Assembly: GCF_021032705.1 (NCBI RefSeq)
Contig: NZ_JAHVXI010000002.1
Location: 310,001 to 374,000, forward strand
Source: Psychroserpens luteolus
GTDB lineage: Bacteria; Bacteroidota; Bacteroidia; Flavobacteriales; Flavobacteriaceae
Direction of reading: 5' to 3'
DNA length: 64,000 bases
Shown here: positions 27,368 to 35,343 of the stretch, in pieces
Numbering within the stretch: the stretch's first letter is position 1
Layout of the letters: the number at the start of each line of letters is the position of its first letter
Notes under the pieces: model-generated
Told to the model about the DNA's origin: nothing
The model's input: the letters and a program-made list of their open reading frames with translations, nothing else
Databases searched by the model: none
Program-made: the position numbers and the translations under genes

Positions 27368-27385
27368 TACATTTGTAACGTTACA
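27368..27385 (+). promoter_or_regulatory. XRE gene promoter with overlapping TGTAACGTTACA palindrome
   Basis: TACATTTG (27368-27375) is an exact -7 box. The perfect 12-bp palindrome TGTAACGTTACA (27374-27385) begins in its last bases and covers the predicted transcription start. This is the usual layout of an autorepressor operator. The ATG is at 27408. Confidence 0.6.
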
Positions 27386-27407
27386 TAATTAAACTTTAAG
27401 GTTTACA

Positions 27408-27785
27408 ATGATCAACAACGAAGAATTTACAAAACGACTTCAAAAAGTCATCGATTTTTACGGAGAATCGGCATCTTCTTTTGCAGAAAAAATAGGCGTC
27501 CAACGCTCTAGTATTTCTCATATATTATCTGGTCGAAATAAGCCAAGTTTAGATTTTGTTTTAAAAGTACTCTCCTCCTTTCCTGAAGTGGAATTATACT
27601 GGCTAATGAATGGCAAAGGAAATTTCCCATCTAAAAAAAACAAAGCATCTTCTCATCCCATTTCCGAAGTTGAAAAAAATGCGGTCTTAGAAATTCCTCA
27701 AATTTCTAAACCCGACGATAAATCAATAGAACGCATAGTCATATTTTATAAGGATGGTACATTTAAGAATTTTGAGCAGTCATAA
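27408..27785 (+). CDS. XRE-family helix-turn-helix regulator
   Basis: This 125-residue protein has an N-terminal HTH_3 domain at about 5-65 (ESASSFAEKIGVQRSSISHILSGRNKPSLDFV, read as two overlapping blocks here). A Lys/Pro-rich linker and a short C-terminal segment follow (SIERIVIFYKDGTFKNF). The C-terminal part could be a dimerisation strand pair. It is divergent from the M14 peptidase gene. Palindromes at its own promoter and at the peptidase promoter suggest it controls both. Confidence 0.85.
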   Translation: MINNEEFTKRLQKVIDFYGESASSFAEKIGVQRSSISHILSGRNKPSLDFVLKVLSSFPEVELYWLMNGKGNFPSKKNKASSHPISEVEKNAVLEIPQISKPDDKSIERIVIFYKDGTFKNFEQS

Positions 27786-27850
27786 ATCTGCTAGCTATTT
27801 TTTTAATACCTGATTATTCTAATATGTCTCATAAATCATGTTCCATTTTG

Positions 27851-27858
27851 TAATTTTG
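27851..27858 (+). promoter_or_regulatory. Bacteroidota -7 box fixing the lipoprotein start
   Basis: TAATTTTG matches the consensus exactly and ends 15 bases before the ATG at 27874. An in-frame ATG at 27838 lies upstream of this box and so is unlikely to be translated. Confidence 0.5.
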
Positions 27859-27873
27859 TACAAAACTCAAATT

Positions 27874-28260
27874 ATGCGACACTGGTTACTTCTTCTTCTG
27901 CCATTATTTTTTCTAAATTGCTATGAAGCTGAGCGCAATTGTACCGACTTTAAAACCGGAACCTTTGAATTCACTTACATAATTGATGGTATTGAAAAGA
28001 CAGGCACATTTGTTAGGACTAAAGATTATAACATCGATTATTTTGACAATAAAATTGATTCCGCATCCATACGATGGATTAATGATTGTGAATTTATTCA
28101 GAAAGAGTTACACCCCAAAAATAAGGAAGAGCAGAAAGCTATTCATTTTAAAATATTGAGCACAACTGAAGATTCTTATACTTTTGAGTATAAATTAGCT
28201 GTAAAAGAGGATTTTAAAAAGCAACGTGTAGAAAAAGGCATTGCAAAAAAGATAAAATAA
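27874..28260 (+). CDS. Lipoprotein of unknown function upstream of TerC
   Basis: This 128-residue lipoprotein has the signal MRHWLLLLLPLFFLNC, with lipobox FLNC and lipidated Cys16. The mature part is beta-rich with NCTDFKTGTFEFTY and IRWINDCEF, so two further Cys (about 22 and 69) may form a disulfide. I do not recognise a characterised family. It probably faces the periplasm on the outer membrane. TerC starts one base after its stop, so they form an operon. Confidence 0.75.
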   Translation: MRHWLLLLLPLFFLNCYEAERNCTDFKTGTFEFTYIIDGIEKTGTFVRTKDYNIDYFDNKIDSASIRWINDCEFIQKELHPKNKEEQKAIHFKILSTTEDSYTFEYKLAVKEDFKKQRVEKGIAKKIK

Positions 28261-28261
28261 C

Positions 28262-29080
28262 ATGTTAGAATTTTTATTAACTGGTGATGCTATAATTGCA
28301 TTGTTAACTTTGACATTTTTAGAGATAATTTTAGGAATAGATAATATTGTATTTATTTCTATTGCAGCTAATAAACTTCCGGAGAATCAGAGAAGCAAAG
28401 CCACAAATATAGGGCTAATCCTAGCTTTAGTGCAACGCGTTATTCTTCTGTTTTTTGTCTCTTTTCTTGTTGGTTTGTCTAAACCTTTTTATACTATTGA
28501 GAACAACTGGCTCCAGCTGCATATTAGTTGGCAAGCCCTAATTTTGTTTATTGGTGGTTTATTTTTGATTTATAAAAGTACTTCTGAAATTAGAGAAAAA
28601 GTTACAGATCCAGAGCATGATGAAGACCAGGTGAAAGGAAAGACAATTAAATCTTTATCTAACGCATTGGTGCAAATACTCATTATTGATTTTATTTTTT
28701 CCATAGATTCTATCCTTACAGCAGTAGGAATGACCAATGGGCTGCATCCTAATCAAAATTACACCTTAGTATTAATGATTATTGCTGTAATGATCTCTAT
28801 TGTGATTATGATTGCTTTTGCAAATCCTATACGTCGCTTTATAGATACCAATCCGAGTATTCAAATGTTAGGACTAGCCTTTTTAATATTAATAGGTTTT
28901 ATGCTAATTACCGAAGCTGCTCACTTATCGAATACAGAGTTCTTTGGAAATAAGGTTGGCGCAATACCTAAAGGTTATCTCTATTTTGCTATCGCTTTCT
29001 CTTTATTTGTAGAGTTTTTGAATTACAGGCTCAATAAAAAGGCACAGAAGAAGAACAAGAAAAAAACAAAAACAGACTAG
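28262..29080 (+). CDS. TerC-family membrane protein
   Basis: This 272-residue integral membrane protein has about seven helices and the family's two acidic motifs, LEIILGIDNIVFI near residues 21-33 and DFIFSIDSILTAVGM near 141-155. TerC proteins are linked to tellurite resistance and, in some bacteria, to manganese export during secretion of metalloproteins. A charged linker at about 113-126 and a basic C-terminus (KKAQKKNKKKTK) are cytosolic. Its TAG stop overlaps the stop of the convergent DUF3570 gene in the shared bases CTAG. Confidence 0.92.
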   Translation: MLEFLLTGDAIIALLTLTFLEIILGIDNIVFISIAANKLPENQRSKATNIGLILALVQRVILLFFVSFLVGLSKPFYTIENNWLQLHISWQALILFIGGLFLIYKSTSEIREKVTDPEHDEDQVKGKTIKSLSNALVQILIIDFIFSIDSILTAVGMTNGLHPNQNYTLVLMIIAVMISIVIMIAFANPIRRFIDTNPSIQMLGLAFLILIGFMLITEAAHLSNTEFFGNKVGAIPKGYLYFAIAFSLFVEFLNYRLNKKAQKKNKKKTKTD

Positions 29081-30393
29081 TCCATTATAAACTTAAAGCC
29101 TGTCGTTATAATACTTGAACTTAAGCTATTATCTCTATCATAATAGGTGTATTTCAAGTCGATACTCTTTAGTCCGAGTTTCCATATATGAAGTTTTGTA
29201 AAAATATCTGTATACGAAGCTCCAAAACTAAACTGATTCGCACTATACTTAGATAAATCATAATCTGATGTATAGAACTCATCTGTAGACAAATGCCCTT
29301 CATAAATATTGAAATAATCTGCTGCTGTTTGATTATAAAAGCGATAGGATGGATACAAGGTGAATTTATCACTTATTTTTATAGGAAGTTCAACACTAGT
29401 AGTATGAGACTTAATTCCCCAATCATCGGTATAATAGCGATAAAACGTTCTTAACACAAATGTTTCATCTATATAATAATTTAATCGTCCTCCCAATGCG
29501 ATTTTAAATCTAGAGTCTGGTAAACGCTCTATATCATCAGCGAGATGAAAATTATCAATAAATGAATCTTCTATATCACTAAAATAAACACGCTGAAAAG
29601 GTGTAGATAACAGCCCGTCTTGCATAACTAAATCAAGTGCAATAGACCCTTGAAGGTTTTTGGATAGTATTTGAGAAAACCCAAAACCCAAGGCATAGGA
29701 GTTACGACCTTCATTATCAAAAATTGTGAAATTTGGATTATAATTAGAGTTTCCTGTAACTATATTTTGGTTGAACAAACTGCTATTTAAGCCTTCACCG
29801 CCTTCTTGAAACGGCCTTAACTCTGTTGGGTAAAGGGCATTCCAAGTATCTATATAAACATTTCCATTAATACTAATTTCAGTATTTTTTTCATTAAAAA
29901 GTTTTGTATAACTCCCTCCAACTCCTATTGAGAAATAATCATATTCTGCAGATATAGAAAGCTTAGCAGACCAAATGTCATTTCTATCATCAGAACTATG
30001 GCTATAAGATCCTGTTATATTAGTCCAAACATCACCTTTAGAAGCTCCTGAGCTAGCAACAAATGGATCAGCTCCACTATCTACATCAAAAGGACCAACG
30101 TTACTTGAAGATGCCGACGTATAAGCAGAAACACCTGCATCTATTGTTAATATATCATCGTCATTTAATGGAATAGACACTATAAATGTTGCTGTAACAT
30201 CTGTAAGTTCTTCTGTCCCAATTCCACCACTTACAGCAGCATTATCTCCATCTTGAGTATAATAACTCGACAGAAAATCAACTTCAGTAGTCTCCAAAAC
30301 TCTCTTTTTATAAACTTGCGTAGAATCTTGAGATTGTCCAAATACAAATTGAAATGAACATATGGCAAGAACAATCAAACTTCCTTTTTTCAA
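29077..30393 (-). CDS. DUF3570 outer-membrane beta-barrel-like protein
   Basis: This 438-residue protein has a signal peptide (1-20, ending VFGQ) and then many amphipathic strands, ending with ITTGFKFIMD. It matches DUF3570 as I know it from clusters with ApbE and DUF4266. An SSGAS sequence at residues 114-118, in a loop preceded by acidic residues, resembles the Ser/Thr-Gly-Ala-Ser/Thr core that ApbE modifies with FMN. It lacks the usual Asp three residues before, so this is only a suggestion. It is the last gene of the operon. Confidence 0.8.
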   Translation of the reverse strand: MKKGSLIVLAICSFQFVFGQSQDSTQVYKKRVLETTEVDFLSSYYTQDGDNAAVSGGIGTEELTDVTATFIVSIPLNDDDILTIDAGVSAYTSASSSNVGPFDVDSGADPFVASSGASKGDVWTNITGSYSHSSDDRNDIWSAKLSISAEYDYFSIGVGGSYTKLFNEKNTEISINGNVYIDTWNALYPTELRPFQEGGEGLNSSLFNQNIVTGNSNYNPNFTIFDNEGRNSYALGFGFSQILSKNLQGSIALDLVMQDGLLSTPFQRVYFSDIEDSFIDNFHLADDIERLPDSRFKIALGGRLNYYIDETFVLRTFYRYYTDDWGIKSHTTSVELPIKISDKFTLYPSYRFYNQTAADYFNIYEGHLSTDEFYTSDYDLSKYSANQFSFGASYTDIFTKLHIWKLGLKSIDLKYTYYDRDNSLSSSIITTGFKFIMD

Positions 30394-30414
30394 ATTTCTG
30401 TTTTATTTAATTAT

Positions 30415-30627
30415 TTAATTGCAACCACAGCCGCCTCCGGTTTTTCCTCCATTAGCACCAGACGCTGCTTCTCTATAAGAATGAGCTGTTAATATATTTC
30501 TATCCGATTTCCTGTCGGCCAAAACCATATCAGGATCATTAAGGTTTACTTTTTCATATTCTTTTACTGCCACACAAGACGTTAAAAATGATATCGACAT
30601 AACGAGTAATAATGCTTTTTTAATCAT
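30415..30627 (-). CDS. DUF4266 small lipoprotein
   Basis: This 70-residue lipoprotein has the lipobox FLTSC (Cys18), then VAVKEYEKVNLNDPDM and ADRKSDRNILTAHSYREAASGANGG (split here across its conserved blocks). It ends in the striking glycine/cysteine tail GGGCGCN. DUF4266 proteins regularly accompany DUF3570 and ApbE. The terminal Cys-Gly-Cys might bind metal or exchange disulfide with the thioredoxin encoded upstream. The ATG overlaps the ApbE stop by 8 bases. Confidence 0.85.
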   Translation of the reverse strand: MIKKALLLVMSISFLTSCVAVKEYEKVNLNDPDMVLADRKSDRNILTAHSYREAASGANGGKTGGGCGCN

Positions 30628-31606
30628 CTGATTTGATTTTTATATTATTTGATGTAAAGAGATTACCATTATCATCGATGATAATGCACTCTATATTTTG
30701 CAATTGATTTACCCTATTTAGACCTACATCTATTCCCATAACAAATACCGAAGTTGCTAACGCATCGGCTAACTCGGCTTTTGGAGCAAATACAGTAACA
30801 CTTATAATTCCCGATGATGGATAACCGGTTCTAGGATCTATAATATGAGAATAACGCTTATTGTTAAACGTGACGTGTTTCTCGTAATTACCCGAAGTCA
30901 CTACTGCTCCATTAGATATAGGTAACAGCGCATAAGCTTTGGCTTTGTCTAATGGGTTAGTGATTGCCACGTTCCATTCGTCTCCACTTACCTGTTTACC
31001 CCAAGTATTCATGTCTCCCGAAGCATTTATAATTCCCGAGGCTACTCCTTTGGATTTCAAAAGAGATTTGGCTTTATCTGCTGCATAACCTTTCCCTATG
31101 GCTCCAAAGCCAATCTTCATTCCTTTTTCTTTTAAAAAAACTGAAGAATTATCAGAATTCAATACTACATTTTCGTATCCAACTTTTTCAACTGACGCTT
31201 TTATATCTGTTTTTGAAGGCATTTGCTTCATACTTCCATCAAACTTCCAAATTTTATCCATTGAAGCATAAGAAATATCAAAGGCGCCATCTGTTAGTTT
31301 AGAGATAGATAATGAGCGTTGAATTAAATCAAACAACTCTTTATCTACTACAACTGGTTTTAAACCAGCATTTCTATTAATTTCGGAAGTTTGAGATTTT
31401 ATATCCCATGAGGAAATCAGTTTTTCAATTCTCGTTATTTCCAAGACAGCTAAATCAATATATTGATTTGCCTGAATAGTATCTTTTGCCACTACTGTAA
31501 TATCAAATCGGCTACCCATAAGCTTTAAAGTACGTTTATGTGTGATTTGTCCTTGAACACAAAATTGTGTGAGAAGTAAAAAGAGTAGTATTGAGATCTT
31601 TTTCAA
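30620..31606 (-). CDS. apbE: FAD:protein FMN transferase
   Basis: This 328-residue ApbE-family enzyme has a signal peptide (about 1-19). It shows the conserved blocks MGSRFDI, DGAFDIS, GFGAIGKGYAADKA, NASGDMNTWG and HIIDPRTGYPS, plus the Mg-binding ADALATSVFVMG near the C-terminus. ApbE transfers FMN from FAD to a Thr or Ser of periplasmic or surface proteins. The neighbours are a thioredoxin 4 bases upstream and DUF4266/DUF3570 downstream. These point to a dedicated extracytosolic redox module rather than to an NQR or RNF complex, neither of which is nearby. Confidence 0.93.
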   Translation of the reverse strand: MKKISILLFLLLTQFCVQGQITHKRTLKLMGSRFDITVVAKDTIQANQYIDLAVLEITRIEKLISSWDIKSQTSEINRNAGLKPVVVDKELFDLIQRSLSISKLTDGAFDISYASMDKIWKFDGSMKQMPSKTDIKASVEKVGYENVVLNSDNSSVFLKEKGMKIGFGAIGKGYAADKAKSLLKSKGVASGIINASGDMNTWGKQVSGDEWNVAITNPLDKAKAYALLPISNGAVVTSGNYEKHVTFNNKRYSHIIDPRTGYPSSGIISVTVFAPKAELADALATSVFVMGIDVGLNRVNQLQNIECIIIDDNGNLFTSNNIKIKSDD

Positions 31607-31610
31607 AATA

Positions 31611-32048
31611 TTATAATTTAAAAGACTCTAAAATTTTTATATAATCGGAAGGCGACATTTTTTTATAACCAGTAGCTCCTAACTTATTCCCTTTAGCATC
31701 CAGAACGACAACAAAAGGGAAATATCCATTTTTATTATAAGTTTCAGCTAATTTATTATTGTGTTCTTGCTGAGATTGAGATAATGCATTTTTCTTTCGT
31801 TTTGGAAAGTCAGCTTTAAGCATTATAAAATGATCTTTGGCGTAATTTTCAAATTCATCCGTATGCCATATCTCTTTATCTAATTTGATACAAGGCGCAC
31901 ACCAGTCTGATCCTTGAAAAACCAGCACTATTTTTTTATTTTCTTCTTGAGCTGAAGATTTAGCTGTGTCAAAATCTGTAATCCATTCTTGAGAAAATGC
32001 CGATACAGAAAAAAGTATACATAAAGCAACTATGATATTATGCTTCAT
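31611..32048 (-). CDS. Secreted thioredoxin-like protein
   Basis: This 145-residue thioredoxin-fold protein has a signal peptide (1-19, ending SAFSQ) and the active site SDWCAPCIKL (Cys-Ala-Pro-Cys near residues 50-53). The cis-Pro loop is YFPFVVVLD. It would act in the periplasm as a disulfide reductase or oxidase. As first gene of the ApbE operon it may keep the DUF4266 cysteines in a given redox state. Confidence 0.88.
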   Translation of the reverse strand: MKHNIIVALCILFSVSAFSQEWITDFDTAKSSAQEENKKIVLVFQGSDWCAPCIKLDKEIWHTDEFENYAKDHFIMLKADFPKRKKNALSQSQQEHNNKLAETYNKNGYFPFVVVLDAKGNKLGATGYKKMSPSDYIKILESFKL

Positions 32049-32208
32049 AATGATTAATAGTTAATAGGTTGTTGTTACAACGGCAAAAAAATCAAATACA
32101 TACAATCGGTCAGTTAAAAAATGTTAAAACTAACTTTTCAACTTACACAACTGTCACTAAAAATCAAATTACTGAAGTATTCAAATCCTATAAAATGATA
32201 ACTATCAA

Positions 32209-34857
32209 TTAAAACAAAGTAATCTGTCCCTCATCGTCTTCAGTATCCTTTTTAGGATTATCTTCAGGTTTTTCATCAGAAGCAGACTTCGTATCAGAAG
32301 GTTCTACAGTTTCATCAATCACTTCAATTTCTACCGCTGGAATCTCCTCAGGCGCTTCATATGGTAATGGCTCCAATAGATTGACTTGGTTGATCTTCTC
32401 TTTCGTCAATTGATTACCTAAAGCATTAATTCCTTTTATTGCAATAAATTCTTCGAGATTAATCTCTTCGTTATCCTTTCTATCTTTTCCACGTTCTTTT
32501 TTAAATTCTATTTCAGCCATTGGCTTCCAATCTGTAGAAACGATTTCTAATTGAGAGTCTGGATGGTCTGAAATAAAAGATTCTTCCTTACCTTCATTCT
32601 CTATAAGAAAGCGTTTAACATAGTACATTTCCTTTTCTCCATTGTAGTATACGACAGAGATAGGCTTCTTCGGAATCCATTTTTCCAATACAATCATATC
32701 ATCATCAAAATGCGTACTTAACTCTGGCAAAATCGTTTTTACAACACCAGACTGTGTAATTATAAGCAATCTATCTTCTCCTCTAAATTCACCTATCAAT
32801 TCTCCACGCTCGTCAACATTAAGTCGTTGCACTGTATCATCAAACCATATTTTACGCGGTTTCAATGTCGAAACTCCCTTTTCTTTGAGTTCTATTTTCT
32901 TAACCGAATACTTCGTTACCAGGTTACCTTTTGAAGCTCTACCTTTAATTAATACATCAGCAAAATCTAAGTCCCATTTAAGCTTTTTAATACTTCCTAC
33001 TTGGCGCAAATGGACTGTGATAACCTCAGCTTCTCCATTTGGGTTTGCAGAAAAGTACCATAACTTAGAACTTTTTGATCCGTTAGTAAGGTCATATTCT
33101 TTATCTCTTGTCATAGACGTCACCGCAAAACGCTTCACATAAGTTGGCCCTTTACTCCCATCGCGATAAATCAAATTATAGATAGTACGTTTATCTTTCT
33201 TTTTAAAGACAGCAACATGTATAATATCTTTCCCAACAAAGGTTTTACTTCCCACTTTAGTCACCATCATTTTACCTTCCTGAGTAAACACTATAATATC
33301 ATCAATATCACTACAATCGCAAACATATTCATCTCTTCTAAGCGATGTCCCTATGAAGCCTTCTGCTCTATTGACATATAGTTTTGTGTTTCTAATCACA
33401 ACTTTAGTTGCATCTACATCTTCAAATGTTCTAATTTCTGTTTTACGCTCACGACCATCGCCATAATCCTTTTTTAAACGTTGAAAATAGGAAATAGCAT
33501 AATCGATAAGGTTAGCCAAATGATGTTTAACCTCATCAATTTGATCTTCAAGCGCATCAATTTTTTGTTGCGCCTTGTCAATATCAAATTTTGAAATACG
33601 TTTAATTCTAATCTCGGTTAGACGTGTAATGTCGTCGACTGTAATTTCGCGTTTAAGATGCTTCACATGAGGCTTCAACCCTTTATCTATAGCTTGAATC
33701 ACACCTTCCCAAGTTTCTTCTTCTTCAATATCACGATAAATTCGGTTTTCAATAAAAATACGCTCTAAAGATGCAAAATGCCATTGCTCTTCAAACTCAC
33801 CAAGTTTAATTTCCAATTCACTTTTCAGAAGTTGAACTGTATTATCTGTTGAACGTCTCAACATTTCAGAAACACCAATAAACAACGGTTTATTATCTTC
33901 AATCACACAACCTAGAGGCGAAATTGAAGTTTCACAATTGGTGAATGCATAAAGCGCATCTATTGTTTTGTCTGGTGAAATACCGCTAGGTAAATGCACC
34001 AAAATCTCTACATCTGCAGCAGTATTATCTTCGATTTTTTTAATCTTAATCTTTCCTTTGTCATTTGCTTTCAGAATAGAATCAATCAAAGACGATGTGT
34101 TTGTAGCGAAAGGGATTTCGGTAATAACCAACGTGTTTTTGTCTAATTGGGAGATCTTAGCACGTACGCGAACCTTTCCTCCTCGAAGTCCGTCATTATA
34201 ATTAGATACATCAGCAATACCAGCTGTTGGGAAATCTGGAACAATAGTAAAACGTTTTCCTTTAAGGTGTTTAATAGAAGCATCTATAAGTTCTATAAAA
34301 TTATGGGGCAATATTTTGGTTGACAATCCTACAGCAATACCTTCTCCGCCTTGAGCTAGAAGTAAAGGAAACATCACTGGAAGATTGATTGGTTCTTTAC
34401 GTCGACCATCATAACTTGCTTGCCATTGTGTAATTTTTGGATTATAAACCACGTCCAATCCAAACTTAGAAATACGTGCTTCGATATAACGAGAAGCAGC
34501 AGCGCTATCACCTGTAAGTATGTTTCCCCAGTTTCCTTGCGTGTCGATAAGAAGGTCTTTTTGACCAATCTGAACCATAGCATCAGCAATACTAGCGTCA
34601 CCATGAGGATGGTACTGCATGGTATGACCAACTATATTTGCAACCTTATTATATCGACCGTCATCTAAATCTTTCATAGAATGCATAATACGACGTTGCA
34701 CAGGCTTGAAGCCGTCTTCAATTGCAGGAACTGCTCTTTCGAGAATTACATAAGATGCATAATCTAAAAACCAATCTTTATACATACCAGTAACTCTGGT
34801 AATGCTTTCTTGTGGTTCATCTTGATTATCAATGATATCAGTATTATCTTCGCTCAT
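32209..34857 (-). CDS. parC: DNA topoisomerase IV subunit A (GyrA/ParC family)
   Basis: This 882-residue type IIA topoisomerase A subunit relaxes and decatenates DNA. The breakage-reunion domain covers about 20-480, with the catalytic Tyr124 in ASRYIEARIS and the QTVK-region equivalent PHGDASIADAMVQIG. The C-terminal beta-pinwheel (about 500-790) is followed by an acidic tail that ends GQITLF. Operon mates include parE, which supports ParC rather than GyrA. The ATG shares one base with the stop of the upstream gene (TAATG). Confidence 0.93.
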   Translation of the reverse strand: MSEDNTDIIDNQDEPQESITRVTGMYKDWFLDYASYVILERAVPAIEDGFKPVQRRIMHSMKDLDDGRYNKVANIVGHTMQYHPHGDASIADAMVQIGQKDLLIDTQGNWGNILTGDSAAASRYIEARISKFGLDVVYNPKITQWQASYDGRRKEPINLPVMFPLLLAQGGEGIAVGLSTKILPHNFIELIDASIKHLKGKRFTIVPDFPTAGIADVSNYNDGLRGGKVRVRAKISQLDKNTLVITEIPFATNTSSLIDSILKANDKGKIKIKKIEDNTAADVEILVHLPSGISPDKTIDALYAFTNCETSISPLGCVIEDNKPLFIGVSEMLRRSTDNTVQLLKSELEIKLGEFEEQWHFASLERIFIENRIYRDIEEEETWEGVIQAIDKGLKPHVKHLKREITVDDITRLTEIRIKRISKFDIDKAQQKIDALEDQIDEVKHHLANLIDYAISYFQRLKKDYGDGRERKTEIRTFEDVDATKVVIRNTKLYVNRAEGFIGTSLRRDEYVCDCSDIDDIIVFTQEGKMMVTKVGSKTFVGKDIIHVAVFKKKDKRTIYNLIYRDGSKGPTYVKRFAVTSMTRDKEYDLTNGSKSSKLWYFSANPNGEAEVITVHLRQVGSIKKLKWDLDFADVLIKGRASKGNLVTKYSVKKIELKEKGVSTLKPRKIWFDDTVQRLNVDERGELIGEFRGEDRLLIITQSGVVKTILPELSTHFDDDMIVLEKWIPKKPISVVYYNGEKEMYYVKRFLIENEGKEESFISDHPDSQLEIVSTDWKPMAEIEFKKERGKDRKDNEEINLEEFIAIKGINALGNQLTKEKINQVNLLEPLPYEAPEEIPAVEIEVIDETVEPSDTKSASDEKPEDNPKKDTEDDEGQITLF

Positions 34858-35339
34858 TAATCTTTCTTGTTTTTATTCATTTTAATAATTTTACTTAGAG
34901 ACTGCCTGATATAGCGCCGTTTTTTTCGAGGAACCAGAGTTACATTAAAGGACTGCTTGGTTTTTCTACCACGACTATCTCTAAGATAAAATGTAAGTGT
35001 TTTATAAACGATATAGTTTCTAAACTTAAACGCATATAATCGTTCTTTTTCAAATTCTAATTTACGCTCTCTATAATTGTATTTTTCTGAAAGCAGCAGC
35101 CCTCGATTAATTACCACTACTTTAACACCATCACTATCATACTCAAAATATTTTGAAATGTAATGTACTAAAACTAAAAGCATCACAAACCCAAAAACAA
35201 TAATAAAAAAAGTAAGCGTTGGGTTATCAGTGACTTCACTAAACGCCCTAAAGACAGTCGCAAAAAGCACAGCAAGAAGTATCAATACAAAATATACTGA
35301 TATGATTGTGTTCTTTACTTTTGAATTATTGGTACGCAT
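34857..35339 (-). CDS. Membrane protein with PH-like cytosolic domain, in the par operon
   Basis: This 160-residue protein has two hydrophobic helices (about 11-32 and 42-61). A soluble part follows with beta strands and many basic residues (GVKVVVINRGLLLSEKYNY, LVPRKKRRYIRQSL), reminiscent of bacterial PH domains. No named function is recognised. It lies between the aspartyl protease and parC with a one-base overlap, so it is co-expressed with topoisomerase IV. Confidence 0.65.
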   Translation of the reverse strand: MRTNNSKVKNTIISVYFVLILLAVLFATVFRAFSEVTDNPTLTFFIIVFGFVMLLVLVHYISKYFEYDSDGVKVVVINRGLLLSEKYNYRERKLEFEKERLYAFKFRNYIVYKTLTFYLRDSRGRKTKQSFNVTLVPRKKRRYIRQSLSKIIKMNKNKKD

Positions 35340-35343
35340 TGTA

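Noticed and set aside
30415-30627. Cys-rich DUF4266 protein as a RiPP precursor peptide
   Set aside because: It has a lipobox and a conserved association with ApbE; no modifying radical-SAM or lanthipeptide enzyme is nearby.
34374-34668. Frames on both strands within the parC gene
   Set aside because: They overlap the conserved catalytic region of ParC and show no promoter or family similarity.
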